Positions 50,411-59,563 of a DNA stretch of 64,000 nt are shown in pieces (position 1 is the first letter of the stretch; the number at the start of each line of letters is the position of its first letter). The stretch comes from Lachnospiraceae bacterium (GTDB lineage: Bacteria > Bacillota > Clostridia > Lachnospirales > Lachnospiraceae): contig JAFRSU010000072.1 of the NCBI GenBank assembly GCA_017427415.1, positions 1 to 64,000 on the forward strand, written 5' to 3'. Below the pieces are notes generated by a model. It was not told where the DNA came from, did not search any database, and saw nothing but the letters and a program-made list of their open reading frames with translations. A program made the position numbers and the translations under genes.

Positions 50411-53400
50411 ATAGAATAAACAAACTCTGTTTTCTTAGCTTCCTTGTCGTCAACTGCAGGAGTCTCAGCAGTAACTGTCATCTTAGCGCTTCCACCGGCA
50501 CTTACCTTAGTAACTGTCTTGGTGGTGCTTCCGTCAGCCTGCTTCGTCTCCTCTACAGTTTTTCTCGATTTATCCGCATTGGTTTCTGTGATCTTAGAAA
50601 CCACTTTACCCGATTTATAGGACTCTACGGTACTATATGACAGAGAGCCGTCAGCCTTCTTTACTGTGGTCGAAACTATGGTTGTACCGCTCTTGTTTGT
50701 AGTCTTCGTCTCGATAATAGTACTAACTATCTTACCTGAACCATCAGTGACAACTTCTGTGGTGCTCTTGTCACCGTTCTTCGACTCTTTTACTGTGGTC
50801 TCGGTAACCTTACCGCTCTCTTCAAGTGTCCTTGTAGTGGTAGTCTTGGAACCATCCGCATTCTTTACTTCCTTGGTAGTAGTACCCGGAACTTCAGGAG
50901 TAGGTGTAGGTGTACTTACAGGAATATAAGTGCTGCCTGAACCACTGTTACCTGAGTTGCTACCCGAGTTGTTACCTGTATTGCTTCCGGTGTTTGAACT
51001 GTTATTGTTACCGGTGTTTGTGTTACCCGAATTGCTGCCCGAGTTATTTCCTGAATTATTGTTCTCTGAACCGCTGTTTCCGGAATTGTTATTCCCGTTA
51101 TTCCCAGAACCGCTGTTTCCTGATCCGCTGTTTCCTGAGTTTGCGGCAGTTACAGTAATCTCCTGTGTGACAGTCTTAGTGACACCACCCTCAGTGTAAG
51201 ATATGGTTATGATAGTATCATCAACACTTAGTGCTCCTGAAGGAGAAAATGTTAATGGTCCGTTAATATTATCAAATTCATAAAAAGATGTTAGTGTAGT
51301 ATAGATGATATTCTTGTTTAATTTAGCTTCGACTCTCATACCCGCAGGGTCGAATACTTCGCCTGCTGTGTACGCTGTTTTAGTCGGACCAGTTTGTATT
51401 TCTATTTCCTCCAGATCATCTCTTTCATTAACAGTAACAGCCTGAGTTGCAGTCTTAGTGATATCTTTTTCTGTATAACTTATAGTAATACTTGTATCCG
51501 TAGTTATCAAACAACCTTCAGGAGTAATCGTATAATCCTTAATCTCCACTGTACTATTATCATTATATTTTGCAGTTACAACCATACCTGTTTTATCAAA
51601 ATGTTCCCAGTTATTATAAGATGTTTTTATAGGAGGTGTAGTAATTGATATACTGTCCAACGCTTTTACTGTAACCGCCTGTTTAGCAGTTTTTGTAATA
51701 CCGTTATCCGTATATGAAACTGTAACTTCTGTATCCGTAACCGAACGAAGCTGTTCCGGCGTACATGTATAAGTAGTTATAACCTCAGTGCTGCCATCAT
51801 TCCATTTTGCAGTTACAACCATACCGGTTTTGTCAAAATAATCATATAATTCATACGCTGTCTTTGTCGGCGGTGTAGTAATAGTGATACTTTCCAGACA
51901 TTTAGGTTCAACTGTTATTTTCTGTGTGGTCGAACAAGTTACTCCGTTAAATGTATATGAAATAGCTAATTCAGAAACATCAGGAGTCAATTTACCCGAA
52001 GGAGTGATAGTATAGCCTGTGATCTCTTTTGTTTCACCACCCTCATAAGAAGCAGTTACAACCATACCTGCAGAATCAAAACTCTGTCCCTCTATATAAC
52101 TTGTTTTAGTGGGAGGTGTTGTCACTGATATTCTCTCAACCACATCGTATGAAGGATTGACGGTAACAGCTAAATCTGCCGTATATGTTTCTCCACATAA
52201 TGTATAACTGATAGTTACTTTATCATCACCATTTGCGAATGCATTATTAGGCGACCATTTAAAACCTTTTTTAATAATATCAGAACTTTCATCCGTATAA
52301 GTCACCTTGATTTCCATTCCGGCCGGATCAAAACCTTCACCGGCTGTATATGTTGTCTTTGTCGGTGCTGTAACTATTTCAATCCCCTTTATCGGCTTAG
52401 AATAAACTACTGTAAAAGGGTCACTATAAAACCAAGTTTCAGGGCAAGTAGCATTTCCATCATGATTATATCCATGCACTGCCAATCTATAAACTCTAGG
52501 ATAAAGATCATCAAAACCATAAACATAGGCATCATTAATAGTTGTATATCTTTTATCTGCATTTAGATTACTTCTATATACGTTACATACCGGGGTTCCA
52601 AATTCATACATAAATCCCGTTTCAGATACTATTGTTACTCTGTCTAAATCATTGTTTGCTAAAGTATAATCTATCTTTCCGATAGGATAAACACCTTCTC
52701 CAACTGTTTCACCCGTCAAAACAAATGAAGGTTCTTTTGAAAAAGCTTTATAATTTGCTCTTAAAGAAATATCCGATGTACCTACTTTTATCTTTGCCGG
52801 GTTGCTTTTAACATCGGTATTGTCTACAAACTCTACATCTGTAAGCCCAACCCATTCTTTAAACTCAAGTCCGTTATTGTCCGGTGCTGTAATAGTTACT
52901 ATCTCACCTTCAAGACAAGATATTTCAGAGACTACTTTTTCCTGTCCATTATAATAACTACCTGTATAAATAGATATGGTGTGCGGAGTACCATACTTAT
53001 ATACTGTTGTTGTAACGCCCTCTTCATCCATAGATCTCTTTGCGAAATGATTTTCATCATAGGTAAATGAAGGATATGCATCATTTGCATATACGCTGGT
53101 TTTATATTTCAAAGTCATAGTATCGACTTTTGTTAAATTACATCCACCAGAATATGCAGAGTTAAATATTGGAAAAGAATAATTGCCTGCTATACCAGAA
53201 GTATCAATATCAACCTTACCCAAAGTATTAATACTGATTCCTTTAGGATCCGAACCTTGAGTAGCTAAATATAATCCAGATGCATGATCAGGTGCGGTCC
53301 CCATAGTAACAGGTTTGATAGTAATAGAAGCATTATCCTTTATTTCTATCGAATTTCTTGCGAAAACACCATATGCAAAAGATGTATATTCCTCAGATTC

Positions 53401-53949
53401 ATTTACAACACAAATATTTAAGTTGGCATCACCGCTGATGATAACTGTTCCATCAACTTGTCCACCGGCATATCCGCTTGCAATACCACAAACACCACCC
53501 ATATTTGCTTTCACGTCAATTTCAAGTGTACCTGCGGAATCTGAAGCAATCTCCAATACTCCATTAATACTATATATCGCAGCATAATCACTCGTATTAG
53601 TGATTTTATTAGTTCCTTTTAATATGATCTTTAAGTCATTATTGGTAAAATCACGAACAGTTATACTTCCATAGTTATATCCGTCCAGTGTCAAGGTCGC
53701 AGTATCTTTATCAAAAAATGCCGTACAATTATTTTGTCCAAGTACACCGCTTGATGCAGCTGCACCATCTACAAAATAATAGTTACCATTATCCAAATCG
53801 ATTCTAACACTTCCATCCGGAGAATACAAAGATACTCCCGTTGCAGGTGCTGCGTGCACCTCTTCTGTTGCCCCTAGATGCATGAACAATCCGGCTACAA
53901 GACATAATGTAACCAGAACACTCATGATCTTTTTCATCCTTTGCTTCAT
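50026..53949 (-). CDS. Large secreted surface protein 2 (paralogue; six Big_3-like domains, LRR)
   Basis: 1307 residues. Signal peptide MKQRMKKIMSVLVTLCLVAGLFM...VHAAPA. The N-terminal ~270 residues are beta-helix-like ('GTVIISGDANLNICVVN'). An InlB-like repeat follows ('GEIVTITAPDNNGLEFKEWVGL', ~345-405). Then come about six Big_3-like Ig domains of ~80 residues (each '...TPPTKTxY...FDxxGMVVTAxY'), a Ser/Gly/Asn linker (~1000-1060), a Thr/Lys/Asp-rich stalk with KADGS-type repeats, and the same LRR C-terminus as surface protein 1. Likely cell-surface adhesin; regulated by promoter c. Confidence 0.9.
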   Translation of the reverse strand: MKQRMKKIMSVLVTLCLVAGLFMHLGATEEVHAAPATGVSLYSPDGSVRIDLDNGNYYFVDGAAASSGVLGQNNCTAFFDKDTATLTLDGYNYGSITVRDFTNNDLKIILKGTNKITNTSDYAAIYSINGVLEIASDSAGTLEIDVKANMGGVCGIASGYAGGQVDGTVIISGDANLNICVVNESEEYTSFAYGVFARNSIEIKDNASITIKPVTMGTAPDHASGLYLATQGSDPKGISINTLGKVDIDTSGIAGNYSFPIFNSAYSGGCNLTKVDTMTLKYKTSVYANDAYPSFTYDENHFAKRSMDEEGVTTTVYKYGTPHTISIYTGSYYNGQEKVVSEISCLEGEIVTITAPDNNGLEFKEWVGLTDVEFVDNTDVKSNPAKIKVGTSDISLRANYKAFSKEPSFVLTGETVGEGVYPIGKIDYTLANNDLDRVTIVSETGFMYEFGTPVCNVYRSNLNADKRYTTINDAYVYGFDDLYPRVYRLAVHGYNHDGNATCPETWFYSDPFTVVYSKPIKGIEIVTAPTKTTYTAGEGFDPAGMEIKVTYTDESSDIIKKGFKWSPNNAFANGDDKVTISYTLCGETYTADLAVTVNPSYDVVERISVTTPPTKTSYIEGQSFDSAGMVVTASYEGGETKEITGYTITPSGKLTPDVSELAISYTFNGVTCSTTQKITVEPKCLESITITTPPTKTAYELYDYFDKTGMVVTAKWNDGSTEVITTYTCTPEQLRSVTDTEVTVSYTDNGITKTAKQAVTVKALDSISITTPPIKTSYNNWEHFDKTGMVVTAKYNDNSTVEIKDYTITPEGCLITTDTSITISYTEKDITKTATQAVTVNERDDLEEIEIQTGPTKTAYTAGEVFDPAGMRVEAKLNKNIIYTTLTSFYEFDNINGPLTFSPSGALSVDDTIITISYTEGGVTKTVTQEITVTAANSGNSGSGNSGSGNNGNNNSGNSGSENNNSGNNSGSNSGNTNTGNNNSSNTGSNTGNNSGSNSGNSGSGSTYIPVSTPTPTPEVPGTTTKEVKNADGSKTTTTRTLEESGKVTETTVKESKNGDKSTTEVVTDGSGKIVSTIIETKTTNKSGTTIVSTTVKKADGSLSYSTVESYKSGKVVSKITETNADKSRKTVEETKQADGSTTKTVTKVSAGGSAKMTVTAETPAVDDKEAKKTEFVYSMTESGKAKLVKVTTDEAEITIPAAITINGVKCKVVTIGKSAFKGNTSITKIVIGKYVETIGTKAFAGLKDLNEISISSSKLSKVSKSAFYKISKDAKFYIKAKKFACKAIAALITKSGVKKVYYERVK

Positions 53950-53957
53950 ATTGTCCC

Positions 53958-54093
53958 TTTTCCTCCTTAATTTAAGGTTTTACCAGGGCTTTCACCCCGG
54001 AAGTTTCTCCGTGCGCAAAAACGTTTTACGCATTTTACTTCTGTATTATAAAAAAATAACGGGTGACATACATCACCCGTAAGAACCATTTTT
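53958..54093 (-). promoter_or_regulatory. Regulated promoter c and structured leader of surface protein 2
   Basis: Minus strand: AATGGTTCTTACGGGTGATG, CGGGTGA-6-TCACCCG (54060-54066, 54073-54079), -10 TATAAT (54045-54050). The leader is nearly identical to that of surface protein 1. The motif overlaps the region just past the response regulator stop (54,095). Confidence 0.75.
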
Positions 54094-54094
54094 A

Positions 54095-54760
54095 TTAAAT
54101 TCTATGTGTCGCTTTTCTGTCGTCGTCATGGACTACAAGTCCCAACGACTTGGCATTTATGGCCAACTCCAATCGGTTTTTATAGCCTGTTTTGTTCAGC
54201 ATGTTCTGGATATGACGCTTGACAGTGTTAAGGGATATGTTGTATTTCTCCGCTATCTCTTCATTGGAGCGGTTGGTGGTGAGTTCTCTTAATACTTCGA
54301 GCTCTCTTTCCGTAAGCTCTGATTTCTTCGTATCTCCGAACTCATAATCAGGCGCGCTGCCGGGATATACTGATTCTCCGTTCATGGTACGGTCCATGAT
54401 ATCGAGCAGGGAGCTTTCGTGATATTCTTTGAACCAGAAGCTGTCTATCTTTTCCCGCTTTGCTTCTTCTATCCACTTGTATTCGCCGGTGGATGTGGCT
54501 AATATCACTTTTATCTTGGGGTTATTGCTTTTTATCGTTTCGGCACACGTGAGTCCGTCCAGTCCCTTTTTCATCATGACATCAAGTATGACCAGGTCCA
54601 CGGGGTTGACACGGCAGTAGTTTACTGCCTGCTCCGCTGTGGAGAAGGAGGCAGAGAGTTCATAGTTTACGGTACTCTGTATGAGCATCTCGAACAGGGT
54701 TCTGGCTACATACTCGTCATCGGCGATGACTACTTTGTATTTGGAGTTTTCTTTTGACAT
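54095..54760 (-). CDS. NarL/LuxR-family response regulator
   Basis: A protein of 221 residues from ATG 54758-54760 (AAGGAGGTCCCC upstream); the open frame extends 15 codons into the kinase gene. Receiver domain: 'VVIADDEYVARTLFEML' (acidic pair), phospho-Asp in 'VDLVILDVMMKKGLDGL', 'VILATSTGEYKWIEEAKREK'. C-terminal LuxR HTH: 'LTERELEVLRELTTNRSNEEIAEKYNISLNTVKRHIQNMLNKTG'. It is third in the operon after two sensor proteins. The conserved motif in promoters a-d is its best candidate target. Confidence 0.95.
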   Translation of the reverse strand: MSKENSKYKVVIADDEYVARTLFEMLIQSTVNYELSASFSTAEQAVNYCRVNPVDLVILDVMMKKGLDGLTCAETIKSNNPKIKVILATSTGEYKWIEEAKREKIDSFWFKEYHESSLLDIMDRTMNGESVYPGSAPDYEFGDTKKSELTERELEVLRELTTNRSNEEIAEKYNISLNTVKRHIQNMLNKTGYKNRLELAINAKSLGLVVHDDDRKATHRI

Positions 54761-54770
54761 GGGGACCTCC

Positions 54771-56114
54771 TTATATATGTGGGGAAGGCTTGGGGATAAT
54801 GACAATTACGGTAAATGCTTCCTCTGTATTTATCTCCATGGTGCCGCCCGCATTTTCTACCAGGGTACGGAGTGATGCCAGGCCTCCTGTTTCCCTGATG
54901 GCTTTTTGTGATGTAATGCCCGAGTCCGCAGTGTTGCTTTCAGGTGCAGTACCTATGTCCGCTGAGTCTTTTTCCGGCGGTTCTCCGTTTCCCGTTAAGG
55001 TAAAGATTACTGCACCGTCTTTTTCTTCTGCGGTTACGGTCAAAGTGTCGCCGTCAGCATGTTTCTTAGTATTGGTGGAGCATTCATTTACTGCAGATGC
55101 CAGTATGTCTCTTATAGTTCCTGCTTCAGGGATCATACCGCTTATCTTTACTCTCACCGATATGGCTTTTGCCATCTCTATGGCTTCGGTCAAGCTGTCG
55201 GCTTCGGTATCGTCTTCCTCGTATTCTTTAAGCAGATGCATGTTGGTGAGCTTCAGAGTACCTAAGAAGCTTTCTTCATCTATCAGGTCCGGATGCTCCA
55301 TGTAGTGACGGCTCGCGAGCAGTATGTGTCCCGTCTCGCTGTGTACCTGTCTTCTGGCATTCAGGAGTTCTCGCGATATGGTTATCTGTTCAGCTCTTCT
55401 GTTATATATCTCCAGACGGTTACGTATCTCTTTGAGCTTCTTATTCATTCCTTTCAGCTCATCATTTATCCTGGCTTCTTCAGTTATATCATTCGCGGTC
55501 AGCTGTATGTACGGCTTTCCTCTCCAGGTGATATCTTCCCTCATGAACTGCCAGGTTTTTGTCCCGTCAGAGTATATGGTATTGTGATCAAAGCCTGTGA
55601 TATCGGTCATGTTTTTCACGGCACGGTTTCGCGATATTGCATTCATGGAAAGATTGGCAAATACCACATTGCCGTGCGTATCTGCAAATGCTACTCCTGC
55701 CGGGAGCAGATCTATGGCTTCTTTTACGGAAGTACGTGTGAGGCTTTCCTTACGGAGCTTTTTTCTGTACTGTGTACCCCAGAACAGGTATATGGCTGTC
55801 AGTATCTCAATGCACAGTACCGGTTCGGCCGGGAGCGAACAGAATACCGTAGTCATCTTGGGCCAGGACCTTATGCAGTCCACGTCCATGTAGTAGTAAT
55901 AATCAGGCTCCACATAATGGAATTTGCCGTCCAGCATCATGTAGAATGCCGCAAAGTATACCACAAAGAGGATGAGTGATACTGTGATGTTTTTATCTTT
56001 CTTTCCCAGCCTGTAAAATGCCATGCACAGGTATCCCGCATAGAGCATGATGAGCATAGCGCAGGTTACGAGCAGTTCGCCCAGACCTGTATTCATTGAT
56101 TCCCATATGGTCAT
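54771..56114 (-). CDS. Membrane sensor histidine kinase with PAS domain
   Basis: A protein of 447 residues from ATG 56112-56114 (AGGCGG 8 nt upstream, in the preceding gene). Residues ~10-110 contain three to four membrane segments. A PAS domain follows (~145-225, 'LPAGVAFADTHGNVVFANLS'). The coiled coil and 'ARRQVHSETGHILLASRHYM' (probable phospho-His) lead to the GHKL ATPase: N box 'ASAVNECSTNTKKHADG', G box 'GGLASLRTLVENAGGTMEI'. Architecture matches NarX/LytS-like kinases that pair with LuxR-type regulators. It overlaps neither neighbour by more than a few bases. Confidence 0.9.
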   Translation of the reverse strand: MTIWESMNTGLGELLVTCAMLIMLYAGYLCMAFYRLGKKDKNITVSLILFVVYFAAFYMMLDGKFHYVEPDYYYYMDVDCIRSWPKMTTVFCSLPAEPVLCIEILTAIYLFWGTQYRKKLRKESLTRTSVKEAIDLLPAGVAFADTHGNVVFANLSMNAISRNRAVKNMTDITGFDHNTIYSDGTKTWQFMREDITWRGKPYIQLTANDITEEARINDELKGMNKKLKEIRNRLEIYNRRAEQITISRELLNARRQVHSETGHILLASRHYMEHPDLIDEESFLGTLKLTNMHLLKEYEEDDTEADSLTEAIEMAKAISVRVKISGMIPEAGTIRDILASAVNECSTNTKKHADGDTLTVTAEEKDGAVIFTLTGNGEPPEKDSADIGTAPESNTADSGITSQKAIRETGGLASLRTLVENAGGTMEINTEEAFTVIVIIPKPSPHI

Positions 56115-56115
56115 G

Positions 56116-57855
56116 TCACTCACCGCCTTTCTGCTTCGGCTGCATATCCTGCGTGGCAGCGGTTACACGTTTGTGGCGTTTTTCTACCGGTATGGCCTTT
56201 ATGTCCATGAACAGTATGTCATCCTGCTGCTCCATGCTTACCGGCAGCGGTGCGTGTTCGGTGTTTATCTCCATATCGGTGTCTGCAGCAAGCCTCAGGC
56301 CTTCTGTCCCGTATGAGATCATGAGCAGTGTAGCGTGGCCTATCAGCTGTTCGGTAAGGAGCTGGAAAGTGTCATAGAGGGATATGATGGTGTCGGAGGG
56401 GAAGGCTTTAGATCCGTCTGTAACCGCGGGTGCTATAAATCCGCTCTCATCAACGGAGGTTTTAAGTCCTACGAACTCCAAGTACCTCCCCGACTCCGAT
56501 ACTGCGAGCAGGAGCTCGTTTATATCTATTACGTCATGCTCCGATGCCACAAGGAGCATATTTGTTTTTCTTTTTACGAATGCATTCAGTACGGATACTT
56601 CCGCTACTAATCCCAGGAATTCTTTTGTGCCGGGCTTTGCCTCGTTTAAGAGGTCCTCTATCCTTTTCTGATAAGGATACATCTCCTGCGCTATCTCGTG
56701 GTAGATATGGTGGTGTAGGCGCAGGTATGCATTTTCTTCCTTCTGATTGTTTTCGTACTCTATAAGGGTGTTTTCACCTTTGAGCAGTTCGTTGGCTTCG
56801 TTCAGTTCTTCGTTTGCATGACGGATATCACTCTCATCCTCTATCCAGAAGGTGTATCCCCCGCGGATCGGTCTGCCGGAGAGCTTCCCGTCGGGTATGG
56901 GATATATGGGTGCTTTTAGTGCTTCGGCCAATACGCTTGGTTCAAGGTCTATGCTCCCCGCCGATCTGTATACGGGGTTGTATTTTTTATCGGTGATCAT
57001 GACCGGCATGGGCAGACTCGCAAAAAAGCCGGCGTAGTTTTCGTTGTAAGGTATAAGCCTCTGCCTGATGGCAAACTCGAAAACGGCCAGCATTGTGAAT
57101 ATATGTATTTCAGGTGTCTCGTACGGCGGTGTGAATTCTATGAATTTTTTAAGGGTGTGATGCTGTGTAAGTATCACCCAGACTGCTATGATCCCGCCTA
57201 GATACAGCAGTCTTCTCTTCTGCTTTAGCCCGAATGTTCTTATGAGCAGGATAATGCCGGCCAGTATCGCCAGTATTATCCATGCGTATGTGATATAGAA
57301 GGTTACCCGGTATGTGTATGTCCCTGATTTTCCTATGAAGTTGGATAGTCCCGGTTCCGGTAAAAATATGAGGTGATGCAGATCGTTTGTCATGATGAGC
57401 CCCGAGAGCACTGCTGCCGGTATGAGGAATATCTTTTCGTCCACCTTCAGCTTCGCCGCACCTTTTTTGATACGGATGCAGACCATGAGGAACAGGGCGG
57501 GGATAAATGTCATGGGGATATAGTAGGCATACCACGACAGTCTCAGTCCCGCGTCCTCTCCTGCTATACGGTATTTATATGCACGCAGTACCAGGTAGAA
57601 TATCATGAGCAGTGCTACTATCACCATATAGTTCCTGGCACGGGACGGGAGGAGTCTCGTGTGTACCGACTGTATCCAGAAGATGATGAGTACCGTGTAT
57701 ATCACAAGTTCCAGACAGAAGAACAGGGTTACGACCGCATAGTGAGGTTCTCCCAATGCGCTTATGTCATGTATCGTATGTTCTATTACGTGAAACAGCC
57801 CCGCAAGCAAAAGGAGGCCGACAAATAACAGCAGGTTTCTTTTAGAATTCTGCAT
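56116..57855 (-). CDS. Membrane sensor protein with kinase-like C-terminus (possible pseudo-kinase)
   Basis: 579 residues, first gene of the two-component operon. About seven to eight membrane helices in residues ~8-245, then a PAS-like segment (~265-330, 'LPMPVMITDKKYNPVYRSAG') and a coiled coil ('NEELNEANELLKGENTLIEY' type). A His-bearing helix follows ('LRLHHHIYHEIAQEMYPYQK'), and the C-terminal ~200 residues resemble a kinase ATPase domain without recognisable N or G boxes. It probably senses a signal and modulates the catalytic kinase next to it. Start ATG after AAAGGAGG; promoter d lies 55 nt upstream. Confidence 0.8.
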   Translation of the reverse strand: MQNSKRNLLLFVGLLLLAGLFHVIEHTIHDISALGEPHYAVVTLFFCLELVIYTVLIIFWIQSVHTRLLPSRARNYMVIVALLMIFYLVLRAYKYRIAGEDAGLRLSWYAYYIPMTFIPALFLMVCIRIKKGAAKLKVDEKIFLIPAAVLSGLIMTNDLHHLIFLPEPGLSNFIGKSGTYTYRVTFYITYAWIILAILAGIILLIRTFGLKQKRRLLYLGGIIAVWVILTQHHTLKKFIEFTPPYETPEIHIFTMLAVFEFAIRQRLIPYNENYAGFFASLPMPVMITDKKYNPVYRSAGSIDLEPSVLAEALKAPIYPIPDGKLSGRPIRGGYTFWIEDESDIRHANEELNEANELLKGENTLIEYENNQKEENAYLRLHHHIYHEIAQEMYPYQKRIEDLLNEAKPGTKEFLGLVAEVSVLNAFVKRKTNMLLVASEHDVIDINELLLAVSESGRYLEFVGLKTSVDESGFIAPAVTDGSKAFPSDTIISLYDTFQLLTEQLIGHATLLMISYGTEGLRLAADTDMEINTEHAPLPVSMEQQDDILFMDIKAIPVEKRHKRVTAATQDMQPKQKGGE

Positions 57856-57910
57856 TTAGACCTCCTTTCCGGGTTTTAGCGTTACCTGTCAGATATTATC
57901 CGTCAGTGTT

Positions 57911-57960
57911 ATTATAGTGGGTGATTTTTTGATTTTCATCACTCTTAGGAACCATTTTCT
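57911..57960 (-). promoter_or_regulatory. Regulated promoter d (two-component operon)
   Basis: Minus strand: AATGGTTCCTAAGAGTGATG, downstream ATCACCCAC and -10 TATAAT (57911-57916). GGTTCCT lies at the same 36-nt distance from the -10 as GGTTCTT in promoters a-c. The half-sites GTGATG and TCACCC are spaced 8 nt wider than in the others, so here the palindrome is not conserved but the upstream block is. Confidence 0.7.
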
Positions 57961-58025
57961 TTTCATTATAGCAGAATTCTCAACAAAAACAATTTAAACT
58001 TGCCGCAAAATGTCAATGTCATTTT

Positions 58026-58079
58026 CTCTGTCTTATCCCAAAAAAAGATAAGACAGAGAACTGTCCCGTCCCCTGTCTT
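58026..58079. repeat. Dispersed palindromic repeat, copy C (composite)
   Basis: Perfect 12-bp inverted repeat CTCTGTCTTATC/GATAAGACAGAG (58026-58037, 58047-58058), its right arm also forming the AAGACAG...CTGTCTT element of copies A and B (to 58079). It lies between asd and the sensor operon promoter and may also end asd transcription. Confidence 0.75.
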
Positions 58080-58107
58080 ACCTGATCTTTATAGAAACTG
58101 TTTTTTA

Positions 58108-59184
58108 TTAATAGATATAACCCTTAGCTTTAAGAAGCTCTGCCATAAGAACTGCTCCGCCTGCTGCTCCTCTTAAGGTGTTGTGTGAGAGACCTACGAA
58201 CTTGTACTGATAGATCTTGTCCTCTCTGAGTCTGCCCATGCATACTGCCATGCCGCCTTCGGTATCGCGGTCAAGCTTGGTCTGGGGACGGTTGTCCTCC
58301 TCGAAGTAATGGATGAACTGCTTGGGTGCTGAAGGAAGCTCTAACTCCTGAGGTACACCCTTAAAGTTAGCCCACTTCTCTAAGATCTGCTCCTTGGTAG
58401 GCTTCTTCTTGAAGTTTACAAATACTGCTGCCATATGTCCGTTTGTAACGGGTACACGGATACACTGTGTGGTGATGACAGGGCTTGATGCCTTTACGAT
58501 CTCGCCGTTCTCGATGTGGCCCCAGATCCTTAAAGGCTCCTGCTCGGACTTCTCTTCCTCGCCGCCGATATAAGGGATAACATTGTCGATCATCTCGGGC
58601 CAGTCCTTAAAGTTCTTGCCTGCACCTGATATAGCCTGGTATGTGGTAGCTACTACCGTCTCGGGCTCAAACTCTGAAAGAGCGAAAAGAGCGGGAGTAT
58701 AGCTCTGGATGGAGCAGTTGGGCTTAACAGCTACGAAGCCTTTCTTGGTACCAAGTCTCTTCTTCTGGAACTCGATAACATCTGTATGCTCGGGATTAAG
58801 CTCCGGAACGATCATGGGAACATCGGGAGTCCAACGATGAGCGCTGTTGTTTGAAACTACGGGAACCTCTGCCTTAGCATATGCTTCCTCGATAGCCTTG
58901 ATCTCTTCCTTTGTCATATCTACTGCGCTGAAGCAGAAGTCTACCTTAGCGGCTACAGCCTCGATATCGTTTACGTTCATAACGATCATATCCTTAACTG
59001 CTGCAGGCATGGGAGTGTCCATCTTCCATCTGTCACCTACTGCCTCTGCATATGTCTTTCCTGCACTTCTGGGGCTGGCTGCTACTGCTGCCACCTCAAA
59101 CCAGGGATGATTTTCAAGTAATGAGATAAATCTCTGTCCTACCATACCCGTTGCACCGAGTATACCTGCTTTTAACTTTGCCAT
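58108..59184 (-). CDS. asd: Aspartate-semialdehyde dehydrogenase
   Basis: 358 residues. Reduces aspartyl phosphate with NADPH, giving the branch point to lysine, diaminopimelate, methionine and threonine. N-terminal nucleotide motif 'AGILGATGMVGQRFISLLEN', catalytic Cys in 'VAVKPNCSIQSYTPALFAL' (~155), 'AISGAGKNFKDWPEMIDNVI' and 'CIRVPVTNGHMAAVFVNF' with the active-site His. It is the archaeal/fungal-like ASADH form common in Clostridia. ATG after GGCAGGTAATAATT. Monocistronic with a ~210-nt leader containing a dispersed repeat. Confidence 0.96.
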   Translation of the reverse strand: MAKLKAGILGATGMVGQRFISLLENHPWFEVAAVAASPRSAGKTYAEAVGDRWKMDTPMPAAVKDMIVMNVNDIEAVAAKVDFCFSAVDMTKEEIKAIEEAYAKAEVPVVSNNSAHRWTPDVPMIVPELNPEHTDVIEFQKKRLGTKKGFVAVKPNCSIQSYTPALFALSEFEPETVVATTYQAISGAGKNFKDWPEMIDNVIPYIGGEEEKSEQEPLRIWGHIENGEIVKASSPVITTQCIRVPVTNGHMAAVFVNFKKKPTKEQILEKWANFKGVPQELELPSAPKQFIHYFEEDNRPQTKLDRDTEGGMAVCMGRLREDKIYQYKFVGLSHNTLRGAAGGAVLMAELLKAKGYIY

Positions 59185-59231
59185 AATTATTACCTGCCTT
59201 CCTGTAGCCTATAGGTTTAACCTCACTCTGT

Positions 59232-59330
59232 AAGGCTTCCCTTTGAGGGGATTTATCGATACACGAAGTGTGTCGATGCCCTCCCTGGCGAAGGGAAGCT
59301 GTCAGCCGTAGGCTGACTGATGAGGTGTCC
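59232..59330. repeat. Dispersed intergenic palindromic repeat in the asd leader
   Basis: GGCTTCCCTTTGAGGGGA...GAAGGGAAGCTGTCAGCC-GTA-GGCTGACTGATGAGGTG. An internal segment with CGATACACGAAGTGTGTCG splits the first palindrome. The element at 62,472 is a shorter copy. Such repeats are common in Lachnospiraceae genomes. Confidence 0.7.
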
Positions 59331-59401
59331 TGTTGTGGCTATCAATAATAAAATTTGTTTTTCTACGGCGTACATTTGTCCGCCTGTGAAAATATGATGT
59401 T

Positions 59402-59430
59402 ATATTATCACATAAAAATCCAAAATGCAA
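59402..59430 (-). promoter_or_regulatory. asd: Promoter of asd
   Basis: -35 TTGCAT (59425-59430), 17-nt spacer, -10 TAATAT (59402-59407), preceded by AT-rich DNA. Confidence 0.7.
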
Positions 59431-59462
59431 GTACTTTTTGAATAAAATTTTCAACAAATTTA

Positions 59463-59482
59463 TAGTTCAAAATAACGAACTA
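59463..59482. promoter_or_regulatory. Inverted repeat upstream of the asd promoter
   Basis: Perfect TAGTTC-8 nt-GAACTA, 33 bp upstream of the -35. Possible regulator site; identity unknown. Confidence 0.4.
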
Positions 59483-59515
59483 TTCGGCACTATTTTTTTA
59501 TCCCCATGATAAATA

Positions 59516-59537
59516 TAGAGACGGTCTCCCGTCTCTA
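59516..59537 (-). terminator. Terminator downstream of ylmH
   Basis: 8-bp stem TAGAGACG/CGTCTCTA with a 6-nt loop, 27 nt after the ylmH stop, followed by TATTTATC on the minus strand. Confidence 0.65.
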
Positions 59538-59563
59538 CATAATACTCATATGTTTCTCGCCTG

